From NCBI GenBank assembly GCA_026545225.1, contig CM048846.1:36157501-36221500 (forward strand): 64,000 nucleotides of DNA, read 5' to 3'. Of the stretch, positions 24,900 to 35,549 are shown in pieces. The notes beneath the pieces are model-generated. The model did not search any database. It was not told the origin of the DNA and saw only the letters and a list, made by a program, of their open reading frames with translations. The position numbers and the translations under genes were made by a program. Position 1 is the stretch's first letter; each line of letters begins with the position of its first letter. The stretch is from Cornus controversa. Lineage: Eukaryota > Streptophyta > Magnoliopsida > Cornales > Cornaceae.

Positions 24900-25600
24900 T
24901 TATGGAATTTTCTGTAATTTAAAAACATTTTTAATAAACCAAAGAAGGTGAAAATCCAACTTTTAGGCACTTTAAAAATTAATTGAACACCAAGGGAAGC
25001 TCAATTTGAGATGAAAATTTAAACCCAAGGTCATTTAATCTCTAAACAGTTACAGAAAAATTTTGGGAATTTTTGGAATTTCAGAAGTATTTTCTAAAAT
25101 TACAGAAAGTGAAAAATCCAACTTTTAGACACTTTAAAAATCAATTGAGCAGCAATGAAAGATTATTTTGAGTTGAAAATTTAAACCCAAGTGTATTTAT
25201 CCTCCATAGAATTACAGTAAAAATTTGGGAATTTTTGGAATTATAAAAGTATTTTCTAAAATTACAGAAAGTGAAAAATCCAACTTTTAGACACTTTAAA
25301 AATCAATTGAACAGCAAGGAAAGATTATTTTGAGTTGAAACTTTAAACCCAAGTGTATTTAGCCTCTATAGAGCTACAGTAAAAATTTCGGAAATTTTGG
25401 AAATTTATAACTATTTTCTAAAATTAAAGAGGCTGAAAAATCCAGTTTTTAGACACTTTAAAAATCAATTTAAAGACAATGGTAAAACATTTTGCTATGA
25501 AATTTAAACTCCAAGCCCCTTAAGCTCCCAGGAAGTTGACATAAAATTTTTGGAATTTTTAGAATTATAAAAGTATTTTTAAAAAATGATTTTTCCAGAT
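24900..25600. repeat. Degenerate tandem repeat of about 162 bp, 4 copies
   Basis: The block GTGAAAAATCCAACTTTTAG followed by CACTTTAAAAATCAATT recurs near 24947, 25108, 25271 and 25432. The intervening sequence (GGGAATTTTTGGAATT...AAGTATTTTCTAAAATTACAG) is also repeated. Part of the solo LTR. Confidence 0.9.
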
Positions 25601-25669
25601 TTTCAAATTTTCCCAAAAGTTTCAAAAATACAAAATAAATATCAAAACAATTCGGAATGAGCCCATATT

Positions 25670-25830
25670 GGACCCAGAGGTAGGGCCCCGCGAGTGGGGC
25701 CCAAAAATAATTTTCTGGCCGGCGCCGGCGCCGGCCGGACGCGCCCCCACTCGCCGGCGGCGCGCGTGGGGGTCACGCGCCAGCTGGGTTGTCTTCCCCA
25801 GCGCGCAGGCAGCGCGCTGGGGGATTTTTC
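25670..25830. promoter_or_regulatory. GC-rich palindromic island in solo LTR
   Basis: In an otherwise AT-rich LTR, about 150 bp is dominated by CCGGCGCCGGCGCCGGCCGG, GCGCGCGTGGGGG and CAGCGCGC...GCGCGCTGGG, which can fold into strong hairpins. It may be the LTR promoter/untranslated leader region on the minus strand. This is inferred from composition alone. Confidence 0.4.
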
Positions 25831-28573
25831 GGAGCTGATTCCGGCTTCGTCCGACCTCCGATCAGCCTGATTTTTGTACCGTTCTTCTCCTCTTGATCCC
25901 CTCTACCCATTGGTACAAAAAGCCCCATCAAAAATTGTCCGAATCAAAAACCCCTAATTCACAAGTTCTAGGGTTCTTCGCAAAATTTAAAATTTTAAAA
26001 CCCAATAATTCACGATCTGTTTTCCTAAGGATTCAGAATTGTTTACAATATAATCCCAACACAGTAGGTTCACAACTAAACAATTATTTCTTACAAATTG
26101 CATACATGAATTATTTCTTTCTTAACACAATATACATATACATGAACACATATGCATATAACCTTACATGAACAAAATCAATTAAATCTACATACAATCA
26201 TCACAGTTAATCTCACGAAATTTATCAATAGCAAAAAAATATAAACATGCAATTAACTACAAATTTTTAATATAAATAAATTCTCAAACCTAGACTATGC
26301 ATACGGATTCAAGGGGGAAGAGAAGAATTAAACTTGCCTTTTCCTGACGAATCAACTTGTTCACCTGATCGTCATTCCCTTCTCTCTTTCGTTTACTCTC
26401 TTTTAGTTCTGTGCGTAAAACAACGGCAAACCCTCATTTCTTCTTCTTTTCTTTTCCTTTTTGTTTTAATTATTCTTTTATTGTTTTTCCTACAACTAAT
26501 AAAAATCAAATTAATAATAATAAATATAGAAATAATAATATTATTATAACCCTAGGCCCATCATTTTAAACATAACCTTAGCCCACTCATACTAGCCCAA
26601 ATTCCTCCCTAGCCCAACCCAAAACATTTAAATAAAATAACACACAATTAATACCAATTCACATAAAATGATAAAATGCATGTATAAAAGACAAACAACT
26701 CACCTACAATGATAATTTATATAAAAAAAAAACATTTCACATGAATTAATAAAATAAAGTAATAATGTAAAGAGATTAAATTGACACCTAAATTTTCTGG
26801 GGTATTACAACGTCTAAGGTAGATACAACAAGAGATGCCCACTAGGTATTGAAGGAATGATCGACCTGGGGTTGAGAGCGAAATGGTTGGAACTGAAAAT
26901 GATCCACAACATTTTTGTTCTTTGCCGATACACCAAGAACTTATCTACCGCTTGAAACCTGACCCTTTCATCTAAGGTCGAGTTATAGGAAAGACAAAGA
27001 GGCAGATAAATCAGCTGCACAAGACCAAATTTCCTAGCAAGTTGAGTTGAGTTGTAAAATTCCACCCCCACCAGACTGTTGGGAGAACACAAAGGGGCAG
27101 TGCTATAGTGAAGATCACAGCCTAGCAAGAAGTTAGCCCAAGAGGCGCTGTAATCATCCAACTTCTATTTTATAGAAGAACTGGTGGGTGGTTGAAGCCA
27201 TATAGGAGTCTGGGGCAGGTCTTCAAAAGGAAGAAACTGCGAGGCCGATCGCTGACAGCAATGAAGGGAAAAATCGACGCAGTCATTAAAAAATTGGGCC
27301 TTGGGTAAGGCCGAGGCATAAGAGAAAGAGACTAAGGAGTCACTGACCGATGGAGAAATCTCTGCACTTAGCTCAGGGAAATAGGCCTTCAACCAGATCT
27401 AGAATAACCAGAAAGGGCCTCCTAAATAAACATAGTGGGTCTCCAAGAGATCATGGAGACCTCTGTAGAGATAGCAAAGAACGAAAGAGGCCAAGGAAAG
27501 GGTTTTTCCTTCGGCTAGAGCTAACACAATCTCGACTACATCCTTGGTAACCTGGAGGGCTGGCACACAAATGAGACATTTTTTCAGCCAATACAGAAGG
27601 AATGCAATGTGCTCATCATCCTTAACAGACCCGGAAGTCTTCCAGGTGGCTTTCATGAAGGGGTTATAGGACGAAACAATGGCCTTACTGCCAGTGGTCT
27701 TGGTTGGATAGTTAAATGACATTGTTAATTCGGGAAGAAGGGAATTGACCTCGATTCCTATCGTCCTGAGGTGAGTCAGCATACAAATGTCTCTAATGGT
27801 TGGGGAAAGCATCCCACATGGCAAGTGAAGCGATTTGGTCGTACTCGACCAAAATAGAGAAACAGAGCAGATGAGGAATTTGTCCTGAATCATGGGCATG
27901 GTGTTAAGCTTGATGGTGTCATAGATGTCACAAGCTTTCCATAGCCTCCCTTTTGCGACAAAAATGCGATCAACCATGCGTTCCGGTCAGAATTGATCGA
28001 GTGCCAATTTTGGAGATGAAAGTTAGTGACAGAAGGTTCATTTATGGTCATCAGGCTCTGGAACATAAGGTGTTTCTTGTCTAATGGGTAGAAAGGAGAA
28101 ATTGCATAAGGCATTTCCTCTACGAAGGCAGGACCGAGACATTTGGTGCCATTGGGAAGATCGATGAGGACATCCAAGTAAAGTTGGTTGAGAGTAGTGG
28201 CGTTGATTGTCGCCTCGCCTATTTGCCATTAGATAAGGGATCATTGGAGGGGAGCGCTAGGTCGGTATATTTAGGAGCCATGGAGTCAGAAAAAGTAGAA
28301 AGAAGTATGGTTGTTTTGCTTGAGGATGATTGCAAAGAGAAAAAGTTGAAGATTTGTGAATTGAAGGGAAAGTGGCTGAGCTTATATAATGGGTAATAAG
28401 GGTTCATGAATGGCTGAGCCACTTGTAGTCTTTAATGACAAGTGTGTAGCTGATGGAGATCACCAAGATTCCTTGAATTAATGTGGGTAAAGCACTATTC
28501 AAAATTCAAAATCCCTTATAATTAGCGTAGTTAAGGGAAAGGCTCATCCCAGGTATTTGAATTCGGGGGTAGT

Positions 28574-29395
28574 TGTTGGCACCTAAACTTGGTGCCACTT
28601 GGTTGAATAAGGACTCCTACGAGTTTCGGCTACATTGGAAGACTCGGTTGAACATGGACTCTATGCAAATAAAGACTTCATAGAATGATTTTAGTTGAAT
28701 ACAGACTCTTGCATGGAGAAGCTGGTGGGCTGTCGATAATGTATTTTATTTTATTATTTTATTTTCTGCATTATCTTGTAATTTAAGATTAAGCACAGTT
28801 ATGTAAACTTTTTTTATAAATAAAAGCAAATAACTCTATATTAAGGGTTCCCAACAACCACAATTAAACAATTGCATCATGTGCAATCTGTATTTCTCTC
28901 TCAATATTTTCCAGAATATTACTCTATCTCTCGCTCGATCTACGTCTCCCTTCACTTTCTTGCTCTCGTCCTCCTCTAATCTGTTTATCAGTCTATTTGT
29001 CCCTTAATTTCTACCTCTCTCCTTACTATCTCCCTCCTTGCTACGATTCAGTCTCGCAATTCTTTGTGCACGGATGAAAGTCTTCTTAGTTGAGGCAAGG
29101 AAAGAACTCAATAGGGAGTTTCGTATTCTCTCTCCCTAGCCAATCGCCTGATCCAACACGACCTCCAAAGGAGATACTTGTGTTCGACCAACTGTTTATA
29201 TCAAGTTGACACCACGGCTCTGGCACGCCCGCAAGCAATCGGCCTACTTAGCTGATCAATTTATAACCGAACAGATACAAAGCAATTGGTCATCAAGCCA
29301 TACATCTAAAAATTGAGGTGGATTTCTCTCTACGTTCGAACAATATTGTCATTACTTCAATCCACTGCAATGATCAACCTTCTGGCATTTTTAAT
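28574..29395 (+). mobile_element. Probable 3' LTR of the truncated gypsy element
   Basis: A polypurine-type run ATTCGGGGGTAG (28561-28572) immediately precedes TGTTGGCACC at 28574, the expected start of an LTR. The stretch has an A/T-rich U3-like part, an AATAAA-like signal near 28820 (TATAAATAAAAGC), and a pyrimidine-rich R/U5-like part. The right border is uncertain (placed near CTTCTGGCA). Beyond it the sequence joins TNL 3' flanking DNA. No 5' LTR is left to compare with. Confidence 0.5.
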
Positions 29396-30382
29396 GAAAT
29401 CCCTGCAAATACAGAAGGAAAATAATTAATAGGATAAATTTCTCACACAAAAATACTCCAATTACTCACTCATCACTTGTTTAAGGAAATATTTGCAGGT
29501 TAACATAGCGATGCGATCAAATACTCCAATTACTCACCTGAATGGTTCATCACCCATCACTTTTCCAATACCTGTGGCATCCCAGTAGAACACGCGGTTT
29601 AATATCACAAAGCTATAATTGGCTTTTGACACTCGAAACACTTCAACTGAGAAAATATAGGAAATTCATATTCTTAAAAATAACACATTCTTAAGCTGTC
29701 CTCAACACAAAAACTAAGAAGAACGTAAAAGCAAAACAACTAGTGGAATGACTTAAAGAAGAAAAAAACCCAATGGAATTTACACTAATAAATGATAAAA
29801 TGACAATTAATCAGAAAACAGAAATATAAAAATCAAATACAAGAATTCAGGTAACCATAAAATTCTTCTTTCCTCATAGAAAACAAAAGGTTAGATAGAT
29901 GACAACATATTTTTTTTTCTAATTTGAAAAAAATCATAGGGAGAGAAATTACATACCTACTATCTACATCCACAACTTCCCTTCCCTGTTTGGAATGGCA
30001 ATGACTAGCGATCTTCTTTTGTAGTCGGTTTGTATGTCAATAATTTATTAGTGGCTGAATAGGATGATATTAATAAGTAACCATCAGTGCCGGTGGTTGA
30101 AAAAGTAATGAAATATAAAAGGTTTTTCTTTAAGAAGAATTTGAATCTGAAAGTAACTCTCTCTAATAAATAGGGTAAAATATTAATTTGAAAAGAAAAG
30201 AGGTGTTTGTGATTAAGAAGGTAACTCTTCAGCTACAATATTAATATAAATATATTTTTTATTATAGGTTGAAAAGATGTGAAGGTAATTAAAAGTGTAT
30301 ATATAATATTTATTTGTAAAGTAACACTAACAGAAGGAGAATCAGCGAGCCAGTTTTTAATATATTTATTTATTTATCTTAC
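29396..30382 (-). other. 3' flank of the TNL gene
   Basis: From about 29640 this is the paralogous counterpart of 11200-12284, with minus-strand splice-like sites (for example GATAGTAG-GTATGT near 29955) that may mark a small downstream exon. No protein domain identified. Confidence 0.55.
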
Positions 30383-30852
30383 CTAACAAGTGGTTTGTAT
30401 AAACTTGTGTGGGCGGGGGCGGGTCCATTACTAGATGAATACCCCACTTTTTCACCTTCAATGGTTCTAGATCATTATTGGCCTGAATGTAAACAAGCAT
30501 CAGAATTACCCATTAACCAACATTCTTTATCGGGTACATGGTTCATCCATGGTTGTGGACGTAACACGTGAGTTCTATGAGACAACACGATGTGATCTGA
30601 GCTTCTTCTGAAACCATTATTTGGATGTAAACCGACTTCATCATAACCGTTGATACAGAGCGTAAACCAGTCCCAAAAACCATATGGTTCATAATCACAT
30701 CCGATAACAGCGCAAACAGCAATTCCTTTGAGGTTAGTGCAAGAATTTAGATCCACCATTAAACATAATGGGTCTTCACCACTGTCACATATGTGGTTGA
30801 ACCAACTTGGAATGTCACCTCCTGGGAGAACCATACATGTATCACCAATGTC
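30383..30852 (-). pseudogene. TNL exon 7: C-JID domain
   Basis: Opens GDTCMVLPGGDIPSWFNHIC and includes NLKGIAVCAVIGCDYEPYGF, LSHRTH and KECWLMGNSDAC. Such post-LRR jelly-roll domains contribute to effector recognition in TNLs. An extra T after GATGCTTGT shifts the frame (stop near 30475) relative to the paralogous exon at 12285-12748. The exon is bordered by cag at 30853-30855 and a GTAAG donor at 30382. Confidence 0.85.
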
Positions 30853-30870
30853 CTGTTTCATCATATAAAA

Positions 30871-30916
<46 letters not shown>
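30871..30916. repeat. (AT)n microsatellite in TNL intron
   Basis: An uninterrupted AT run of about 44 bp in the intron between exons 6 and 7. It is much shorter in the paralogous intron at 12770-12782. Confidence 0.95.
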
Positions 30917-30917
<1 letters not shown>

Positions 30918-31028
30918 CAATGATTTACTTAATTCTGTGAGAAAGAGGATATATATAAGAGAAATACATGCAGCAGGGAATTTAATTTTGAAGGGATACG
31001 CACTCGCACACTTTAACATATAGTATAC

Positions 31029-31096
31029 CTGAAGTAGACTTTCTGAATATATATTTGGCTTGTTCTTCCCATGATTCTCTTCCAATTTGTGGCTCC
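31029..31096 (-). pseudogene. TNL exon 6 (small linker exon)
   Basis: Bounded by ...TTTTCACAG at its start and GTATAC at its end. It is short and lies between the LRR and C-JID exons, where TNLs often carry a small exon. The reading frame is not certain, so I give no peptide. Confidence 0.5.
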
Positions 31097-31116
31097 CTGT
31101 GAAAATCTAATTTTAC

Positions 31117-31426
31117 CTGACTTTAGTTGTTGGAATGGAATGTCGTTCTAATGATACACAACCTTGTGCAGAAACTTCTTTTATAGATGATGGAAGTGAC
31201 TCCAATGTTTGGAGGCTTAAGCAACCATCCAACCAAAGATATTCAAGCTTTGTAAGTTGCGTGAAGCTTGTTGGTAAGCTAGCAAAGTTGTTTCTGCTTA
31301 GAAATAAATTTCTCAGTGAGTGAGGAAGATTTAGAACGGATTCTTCTTCTAAATTGCAGTTATTCCAGTTTAATTGTATAAGATGAGTTACCTGTGCAAT
31401 TGATGATGGCAATTTTCTTATTGACC
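31117..31426 (-). pseudogene. TNL LRR exon 5, 3' part (after element A)
   Basis: Encodes LRRs: LPSSIAQVTHLIQLNWNNC, LPHSLRNLFLSRNNFASLP, LTKLEYLWLDGC and LPSSIKEVSAQGCVSLE. It ends at CAG-GTAAAA. The first base lies at the element A border; 31422-31426 (TGACC) is one copy of the imperfect target duplication. The LRR register continues directly from the part at 38854-39450. Confidence 0.9.
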
Positions 31427-32619
31427 TGTGAGTTGCACGGTGCGAAAGCGGTTGCGAAAAGTATTTTAAAACCTAGAGGGGGTGAATAGGATCACTTGCT
31501 CGTTTGCTTAATTTATAATTAATTCAATTTTAAGTCCAATTAACCTAACAATTAAAGCAAGTAAATAAATAAAGTGCAAGTAAAGAAAAGAATGCACCAG
31601 ATATACGTGGAAATTCAAGGCGGTAAAAACCACGGAGGGAGGCTGCAAGCCTCAGGAAACCAATCCACTACGATGAAACAAAGTACAACAGACTCTATCT
31701 CAGTCTCACACCCCTCTTCACTCTGTCAAGAATCTGATGCGGAACACCTCAGGCTTATGATTGCGACAACACATCCAACTGCTACAAACTTCCGGCTAAC
31801 GTCACGATCCTTACAGAAAAGTTGCTGAAAGAACACAAATACTCAGCAAGCATTTTGTTCCCTTCGTAGTGCGATATGATCACCTTTCTTCCTCAACAAG
31901 CAAGCAAGTGAAGAACCATCAATCCAATGTTCTGATCAGCAAATAGATTTGATGTAGTCTCTGAACAGCTAATTAGAAGTAGAACACCATCCTAAATATC
32001 ACTCGTAAAGTATGGATGTGTGTTCTTAAAAATATATAGCCCTAAGTATATTGTATATACTTTCTCTCTCTAAAAATATTAATAGTCCAGGCTTATTCTT
32101 CACCCCTTGTAGAGAAAATATGGATACATATATATAAGCAAGGAAGTTCTAATTCTACTTGGAAAAGAAGTTGAATACCAAAATAGAACTCTCCTAGAAG
32201 TTTCAAACCCAATAGGAATCAGAATTTGCGTCAAAATTTGTTCCCTATTTGGAACAGGCTAAGTGGGACCGGTGCCAAAATAATAGGACCGATGGGACTT
32301 TGTAAAAACCTGCAGAAACTAAACTTCCGAGAAAATTTGGACCGGTCCTAAAAATTGGGGACTGGTCTTATTTTGAAAAACCTTAATTTTTACATTTAAA
32401 CCCTAGTTTTTCAAAATAGGCTCGAAAATAAAAAGTGCAGAGTGTCCTCACCATAGTTACCTATACTATATGGTGTTCTTACTGATTTATCTGCATCCAT
32501 GCACTTGAGTATCAGCTCGAAGTTGTCGACGATCGATACAAAGAATAAATCAAAAATTACAACTCGATCAATCAGGTTTTGATCACCGAAATATGCCAAT
32601 TACAAATTTATATCTCACA
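31427..32619 (-). repeat. Element A 3' LTR
   Basis: 1193 bp, pairs with 37669-38853. It contains ACCGGT-type sites in the module described under element B, and on the minus strand a TATATA-type core near 32130. Confidence 0.93.
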
Positions 32620-33660
32620 ATCTCCCCCTTTGGCAATTTCGTGACAAAACCACCTAGACAATTATAACCTAACCCATTGAAAAAATTATATAACAATGTT
32701 GCCCAAAAATACATAGAAATAAAGAACTGATGATCAGAAGCTTCACATGTGTGTTCAATATGGTTAGAATAAAACTTGTTGTACCTACACATCCCTTAAA
32801 CAACACAACTTGTGAAAAGCTTAATAAAGAAATATAATCATGAATATCAATATTATCTCCCCCTTAATCTCCATGAATATTCTCCCCCTTAATAAAAAAT
32901 ATCTGATAAATATATTATCTTCTCCTTTGGCAAAGAATCTCATATCATATCATATACATATAACAATATCATCTCCCCCTTTTTGGAACAAATTGACAAA
33001 GTAAGAACCAGATAATAAGCATATAGAAAGAATAAGATAATAAGAAAGCACAAATCATCATCACTGAACAAATAAATATCCAAAATATATCAGTTGATGG
33101 AATAAACAAAAAAATCAATAATCTAGACATCAAAGATCAAGAAGTCAACAACTGTCTAGAACAAAAGATAATAAGACCTAAAGTCTAAGTCTAGTCAGCC
33201 TCATCAGCAGACTCATCAGAAACAACAGGGTCAAGCATCAAACCTAGACAAAATAAAGTTAACTACTCAAAGTCTAGCAAAACATAACTAAGTCTATCAT
33301 CAAGACCTAATCCTCATCATCATCATGAGCTCCAAAAATTAGATATCAACATTTATCAAAAAGATATCGTTGAACATGTAACTCCATTCATTGAAATTTG
33401 CATCAAAGTCTACAAAAGTATGATCGAAGCACAAGTATGGTATTCATAGAATAGACATTCAACCTAATCAAAGACGCAATGTGTATCCAAAAATAAACAA
33501 GTGTAAGTCATAAACCTAACAAACAGATAAACTAGTCTGAATCATCAAACAATCAAAGCCTAAAAACTAGTTATCATCAGTGATTTGGAGAATGAATGAT
33601 GTCCATTAGCAAAGATGCATTAGGTTCTCATAAGGCTCGAATCATTATCCTCTATAGGTG
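32620..33660 (-). other. Element A region between ORF2 remnant and 3' LTR
   Basis: Contains several CTCCCCCTT blocks (32626, 32862, 32884, 32970), the inverse of AAGGGGGAG polypurine motifs, as in element B. The remnant of the acidic ORF2 C-terminus lies near 33190-33240. Confidence 0.7.
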
Positions 33661-34010
33661 TTCTATCAAGATTTGTCCTCAAATATTACAAAATGATACC
33701 ATATGTTAAGATCAAGAATACCAATTAGTTGAGTCATAACAGTTGTATTCACCTCAATGATAATGCCAAATACTTTGGTTGTTAAAGATAAACATCCAAA
33801 TAGAAATATGTCATCCAAATCACATAAGGACTCCCAACCAAAGTCTTTCAAAGCAACATTTCTTTTCACTTTTAGAAGCACTCCTCTATCTCTTTTAGAC
33901 CTAATCATGAAAGTCACAATGAATGGAAGTATAAACAATGTCACAAGTTCCATTGAATAATTCTGTTAAACACTTGGAAAGTAAGGTTTAAAAATATTGA
34001 GCACAACTTG
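33661..34010 (-). pseudogene. Element A ORF2 remnant
   Basis: The minus-strand start MELVTLFILPFIVTFMIRSK parallels MELLTIFLLPFIVVLMARK of the intact ORF2 in element B, and GWESLCDL is retained. The remainder is scrambled by deletions and frameshifts. Confidence 0.75.
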
Positions 34011-34289
34011 TTTGATCAATTACTTCAAAATCAACTCAAATCCTCCAAAGATAATCCCTTCCACCAATTTCAAAGATATTTGTTTGCACAATCTCACCAA
34101 AATCAACAAACAATAAACCAACAATCACCACAATCCTCCAAAAATTTAATCCCAACCTCTAATAATCACAAATCAAGAAATGTAGAAGAAGAAGAGTGTG
34201 TGAGTTGGAGTGTTTTAGAGTGCTTGAAGGTGAGAGTTTAATAGATATAAGTGTGTGTGTGCAAGGAGTGCCACTTAAAACATCAACGC

Positions 34290-34435
34290 ACGCACGCGGT
34301 TTCAATCAAAACTGGGCATCTGCTAAGTGCGACCTGTCCTAATTTTTGGGGACCGGTCCAACTTCTCTCGGTTCCTCAGAACCTGCAGAAGTGCGACCGG
34401 TGTTCAATAATTGGGACCGGTCCAACTTTGTGAAT
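34290..34435 (-). promoter_or_regulatory. ACCGGT module upstream of ORF2 in element A
   Basis: GGGACCGGTCC, GCGACCGGTG and related sites are arranged as in the matching segment of element B (46990-47115). Relative to the element's coding strand, the module is inverted compared with the LTR version. Confidence 0.8.
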
Positions 34436-35549
34436 TATAAAAAATTACACTTTGGACCTCTAATTCACCAAATACACCTCATCTCAACTTCATTTAGCAA
34501 TTAAGCACACAAAGTATGAAAAATAAACACAAAATCAATATAAAACATATTTTTGAATTTTTAAAAAATTTTCAAGAAAAATAAAAAACATGAATAATCT
34601 CATGAGAATAATCAAAACATATTTTTCAAAGAATAATATGAGTCCTAAAATTTCTGAAAAATTTCAAACATTTATAAATGCAGAATTTTAAAACCCATAA
34701 TTTATCCATAAAACTCATTCTCAAATTCATGATCATGACACAACTTCCAACACACAAATATTTATAAAAATTTAGAAACTCGTCTAATAAATCCATGTGT
34801 GTGTGTGCAATCCAACTTCATCAAAAATTAATCAATTCTTTTGATCTATCTTCTAAAACATATTGGATAATAAGAAAATATAACTACACATGATCAAACA
34901 TTTTTTTCATTGAGTTTCATCATCAAATTTTATTTATTTATTTATTTTTTTATTTCTAAGACGGTGGCTTTCACGCTTACGAGCAGCCATCGATTTTCCT
35001 CAAAACAACTCTTTAATTTTTAAAGATATCTCATTGGAGATTTACTTTGTAGTGGAAGCTACGAACACATCCCGAAGGTAGCCTTTTCTTTTTTGTCTTA
35101 GATATTCAGCAATTTTTTTTTTCTTTTCATGCTGAATAAAAACATAATTTTTTCATCATTGTTTTTCATTGATCATTTAAGCTTTCAATGCTACTCATAC
35201 AATATACTCTAGTCAACTTCACATTAGTTTTCAATCAATTATCTCAGAGTTGGACAAGTGCACAATTAAATTGTATGAACTCAGAAGATTTACCTCTAAA
35301 AAGAAATATATACAGCACATTAGTCATCAATGTTTAGATCATAAAATTAAGTACTTCATTCATTGACAAATTAAGTGTCTCAATTATGCATTCACAAATC
35401 AAAGTGAAATTAAAAAAATATAGAGAATTCGCATTATTTCTCAGAAAAATATGATTCTCATAATCTCATATGATTATTAATAAAAATAAACAAAACCTAA
35501 TCTAAACTAAAAGATATGGTCCAATGAAAAACAAATAATGAACAAAAGC
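34436..35549 (-). other. Element A spacer between gag and ORF2
   Basis: Non-coding. It is conserved with element B's 45862-46985, including the block CTTACGAGCAGCCATCGATT/AAGACGGTGGCTTTCAC and the motif TGTTCGTAGCTTC. No ORF. Confidence 0.8.

Larger units (their letters stand above)
23433..26809 (-). mobile_element. Solo LTR, 3.4 kb, long terminal inverted repeats
   Basis: Bounded by a perfect 5-bp duplication ACGTC (23428-23432 and 26810-26814). On the minus strand it begins TGTAATACCCCAGAAAATTT and ends with the near-inverse AAATTTTCTGGGGGGTATTTCA. TG..CA ends, 5-bp TSD and no coding sequence indicate a solo LTR of a large gypsy-type element; TGTAATACCCC starts are familiar from Tekay/Del-like plant LTRs (recalled, not searched). 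It contains two tandem arrays and a very GC-rich block, and interrupts the PMD gene. The unusual length and 20-bp inverted ends leave open a non-autonomous DNA element, though the 5-bp TSD favours the LTR reading. Confidence 0.75.
21326..28422 (-). pseudogene. Antisense plant mobile domain (PMD) gene within gypsy element
   Basis: A convergent minus-strand gene between pol and the 3' LTR. The 5' part (about 28290-26815) spans several frames and carries PMD (aminotransferase-like mobile domain) features: a GYGKLVTS-like segment near 27950, DEHIAFLLYWLKKC (about 27620), LALAEGKTLSLASFVLCYLYRGL (about 27535-27465) and WLKAYFPEL (about 27395). A Ser/Lys-rich linker follows (FSPKKEGKNSAKSATMP, SGSDDELLIKKSKKALSS), with plausible introns. 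The end is a coiled coil (21718-21326) with LDQLNEELGKEEQRLQAEL. At least three frameshifts and stops near 27400 and 26815 break it, and a TRIM and a solo LTR are inserted. PMD proteins are known both as host genes (MAIN/MAIL1) and inside transposons; here the transposon setting is clear. Its role is unknown. Confidence 0.7.

Noticed and set aside
25893-26171. 92-codon ORF next to the GC island
   Set aside because: Low-complexity frame within the solo LTR, with no conserved motif.
32411-32599. 62-codon ORF (MAYFGDQNLIDRVVIFDLFF) seen four times in the window
   Set aside because: It lies wholly inside the LTR start of elements A and B. Its recurrence reflects the repeated LTR, and no homology to a known protein is apparent.
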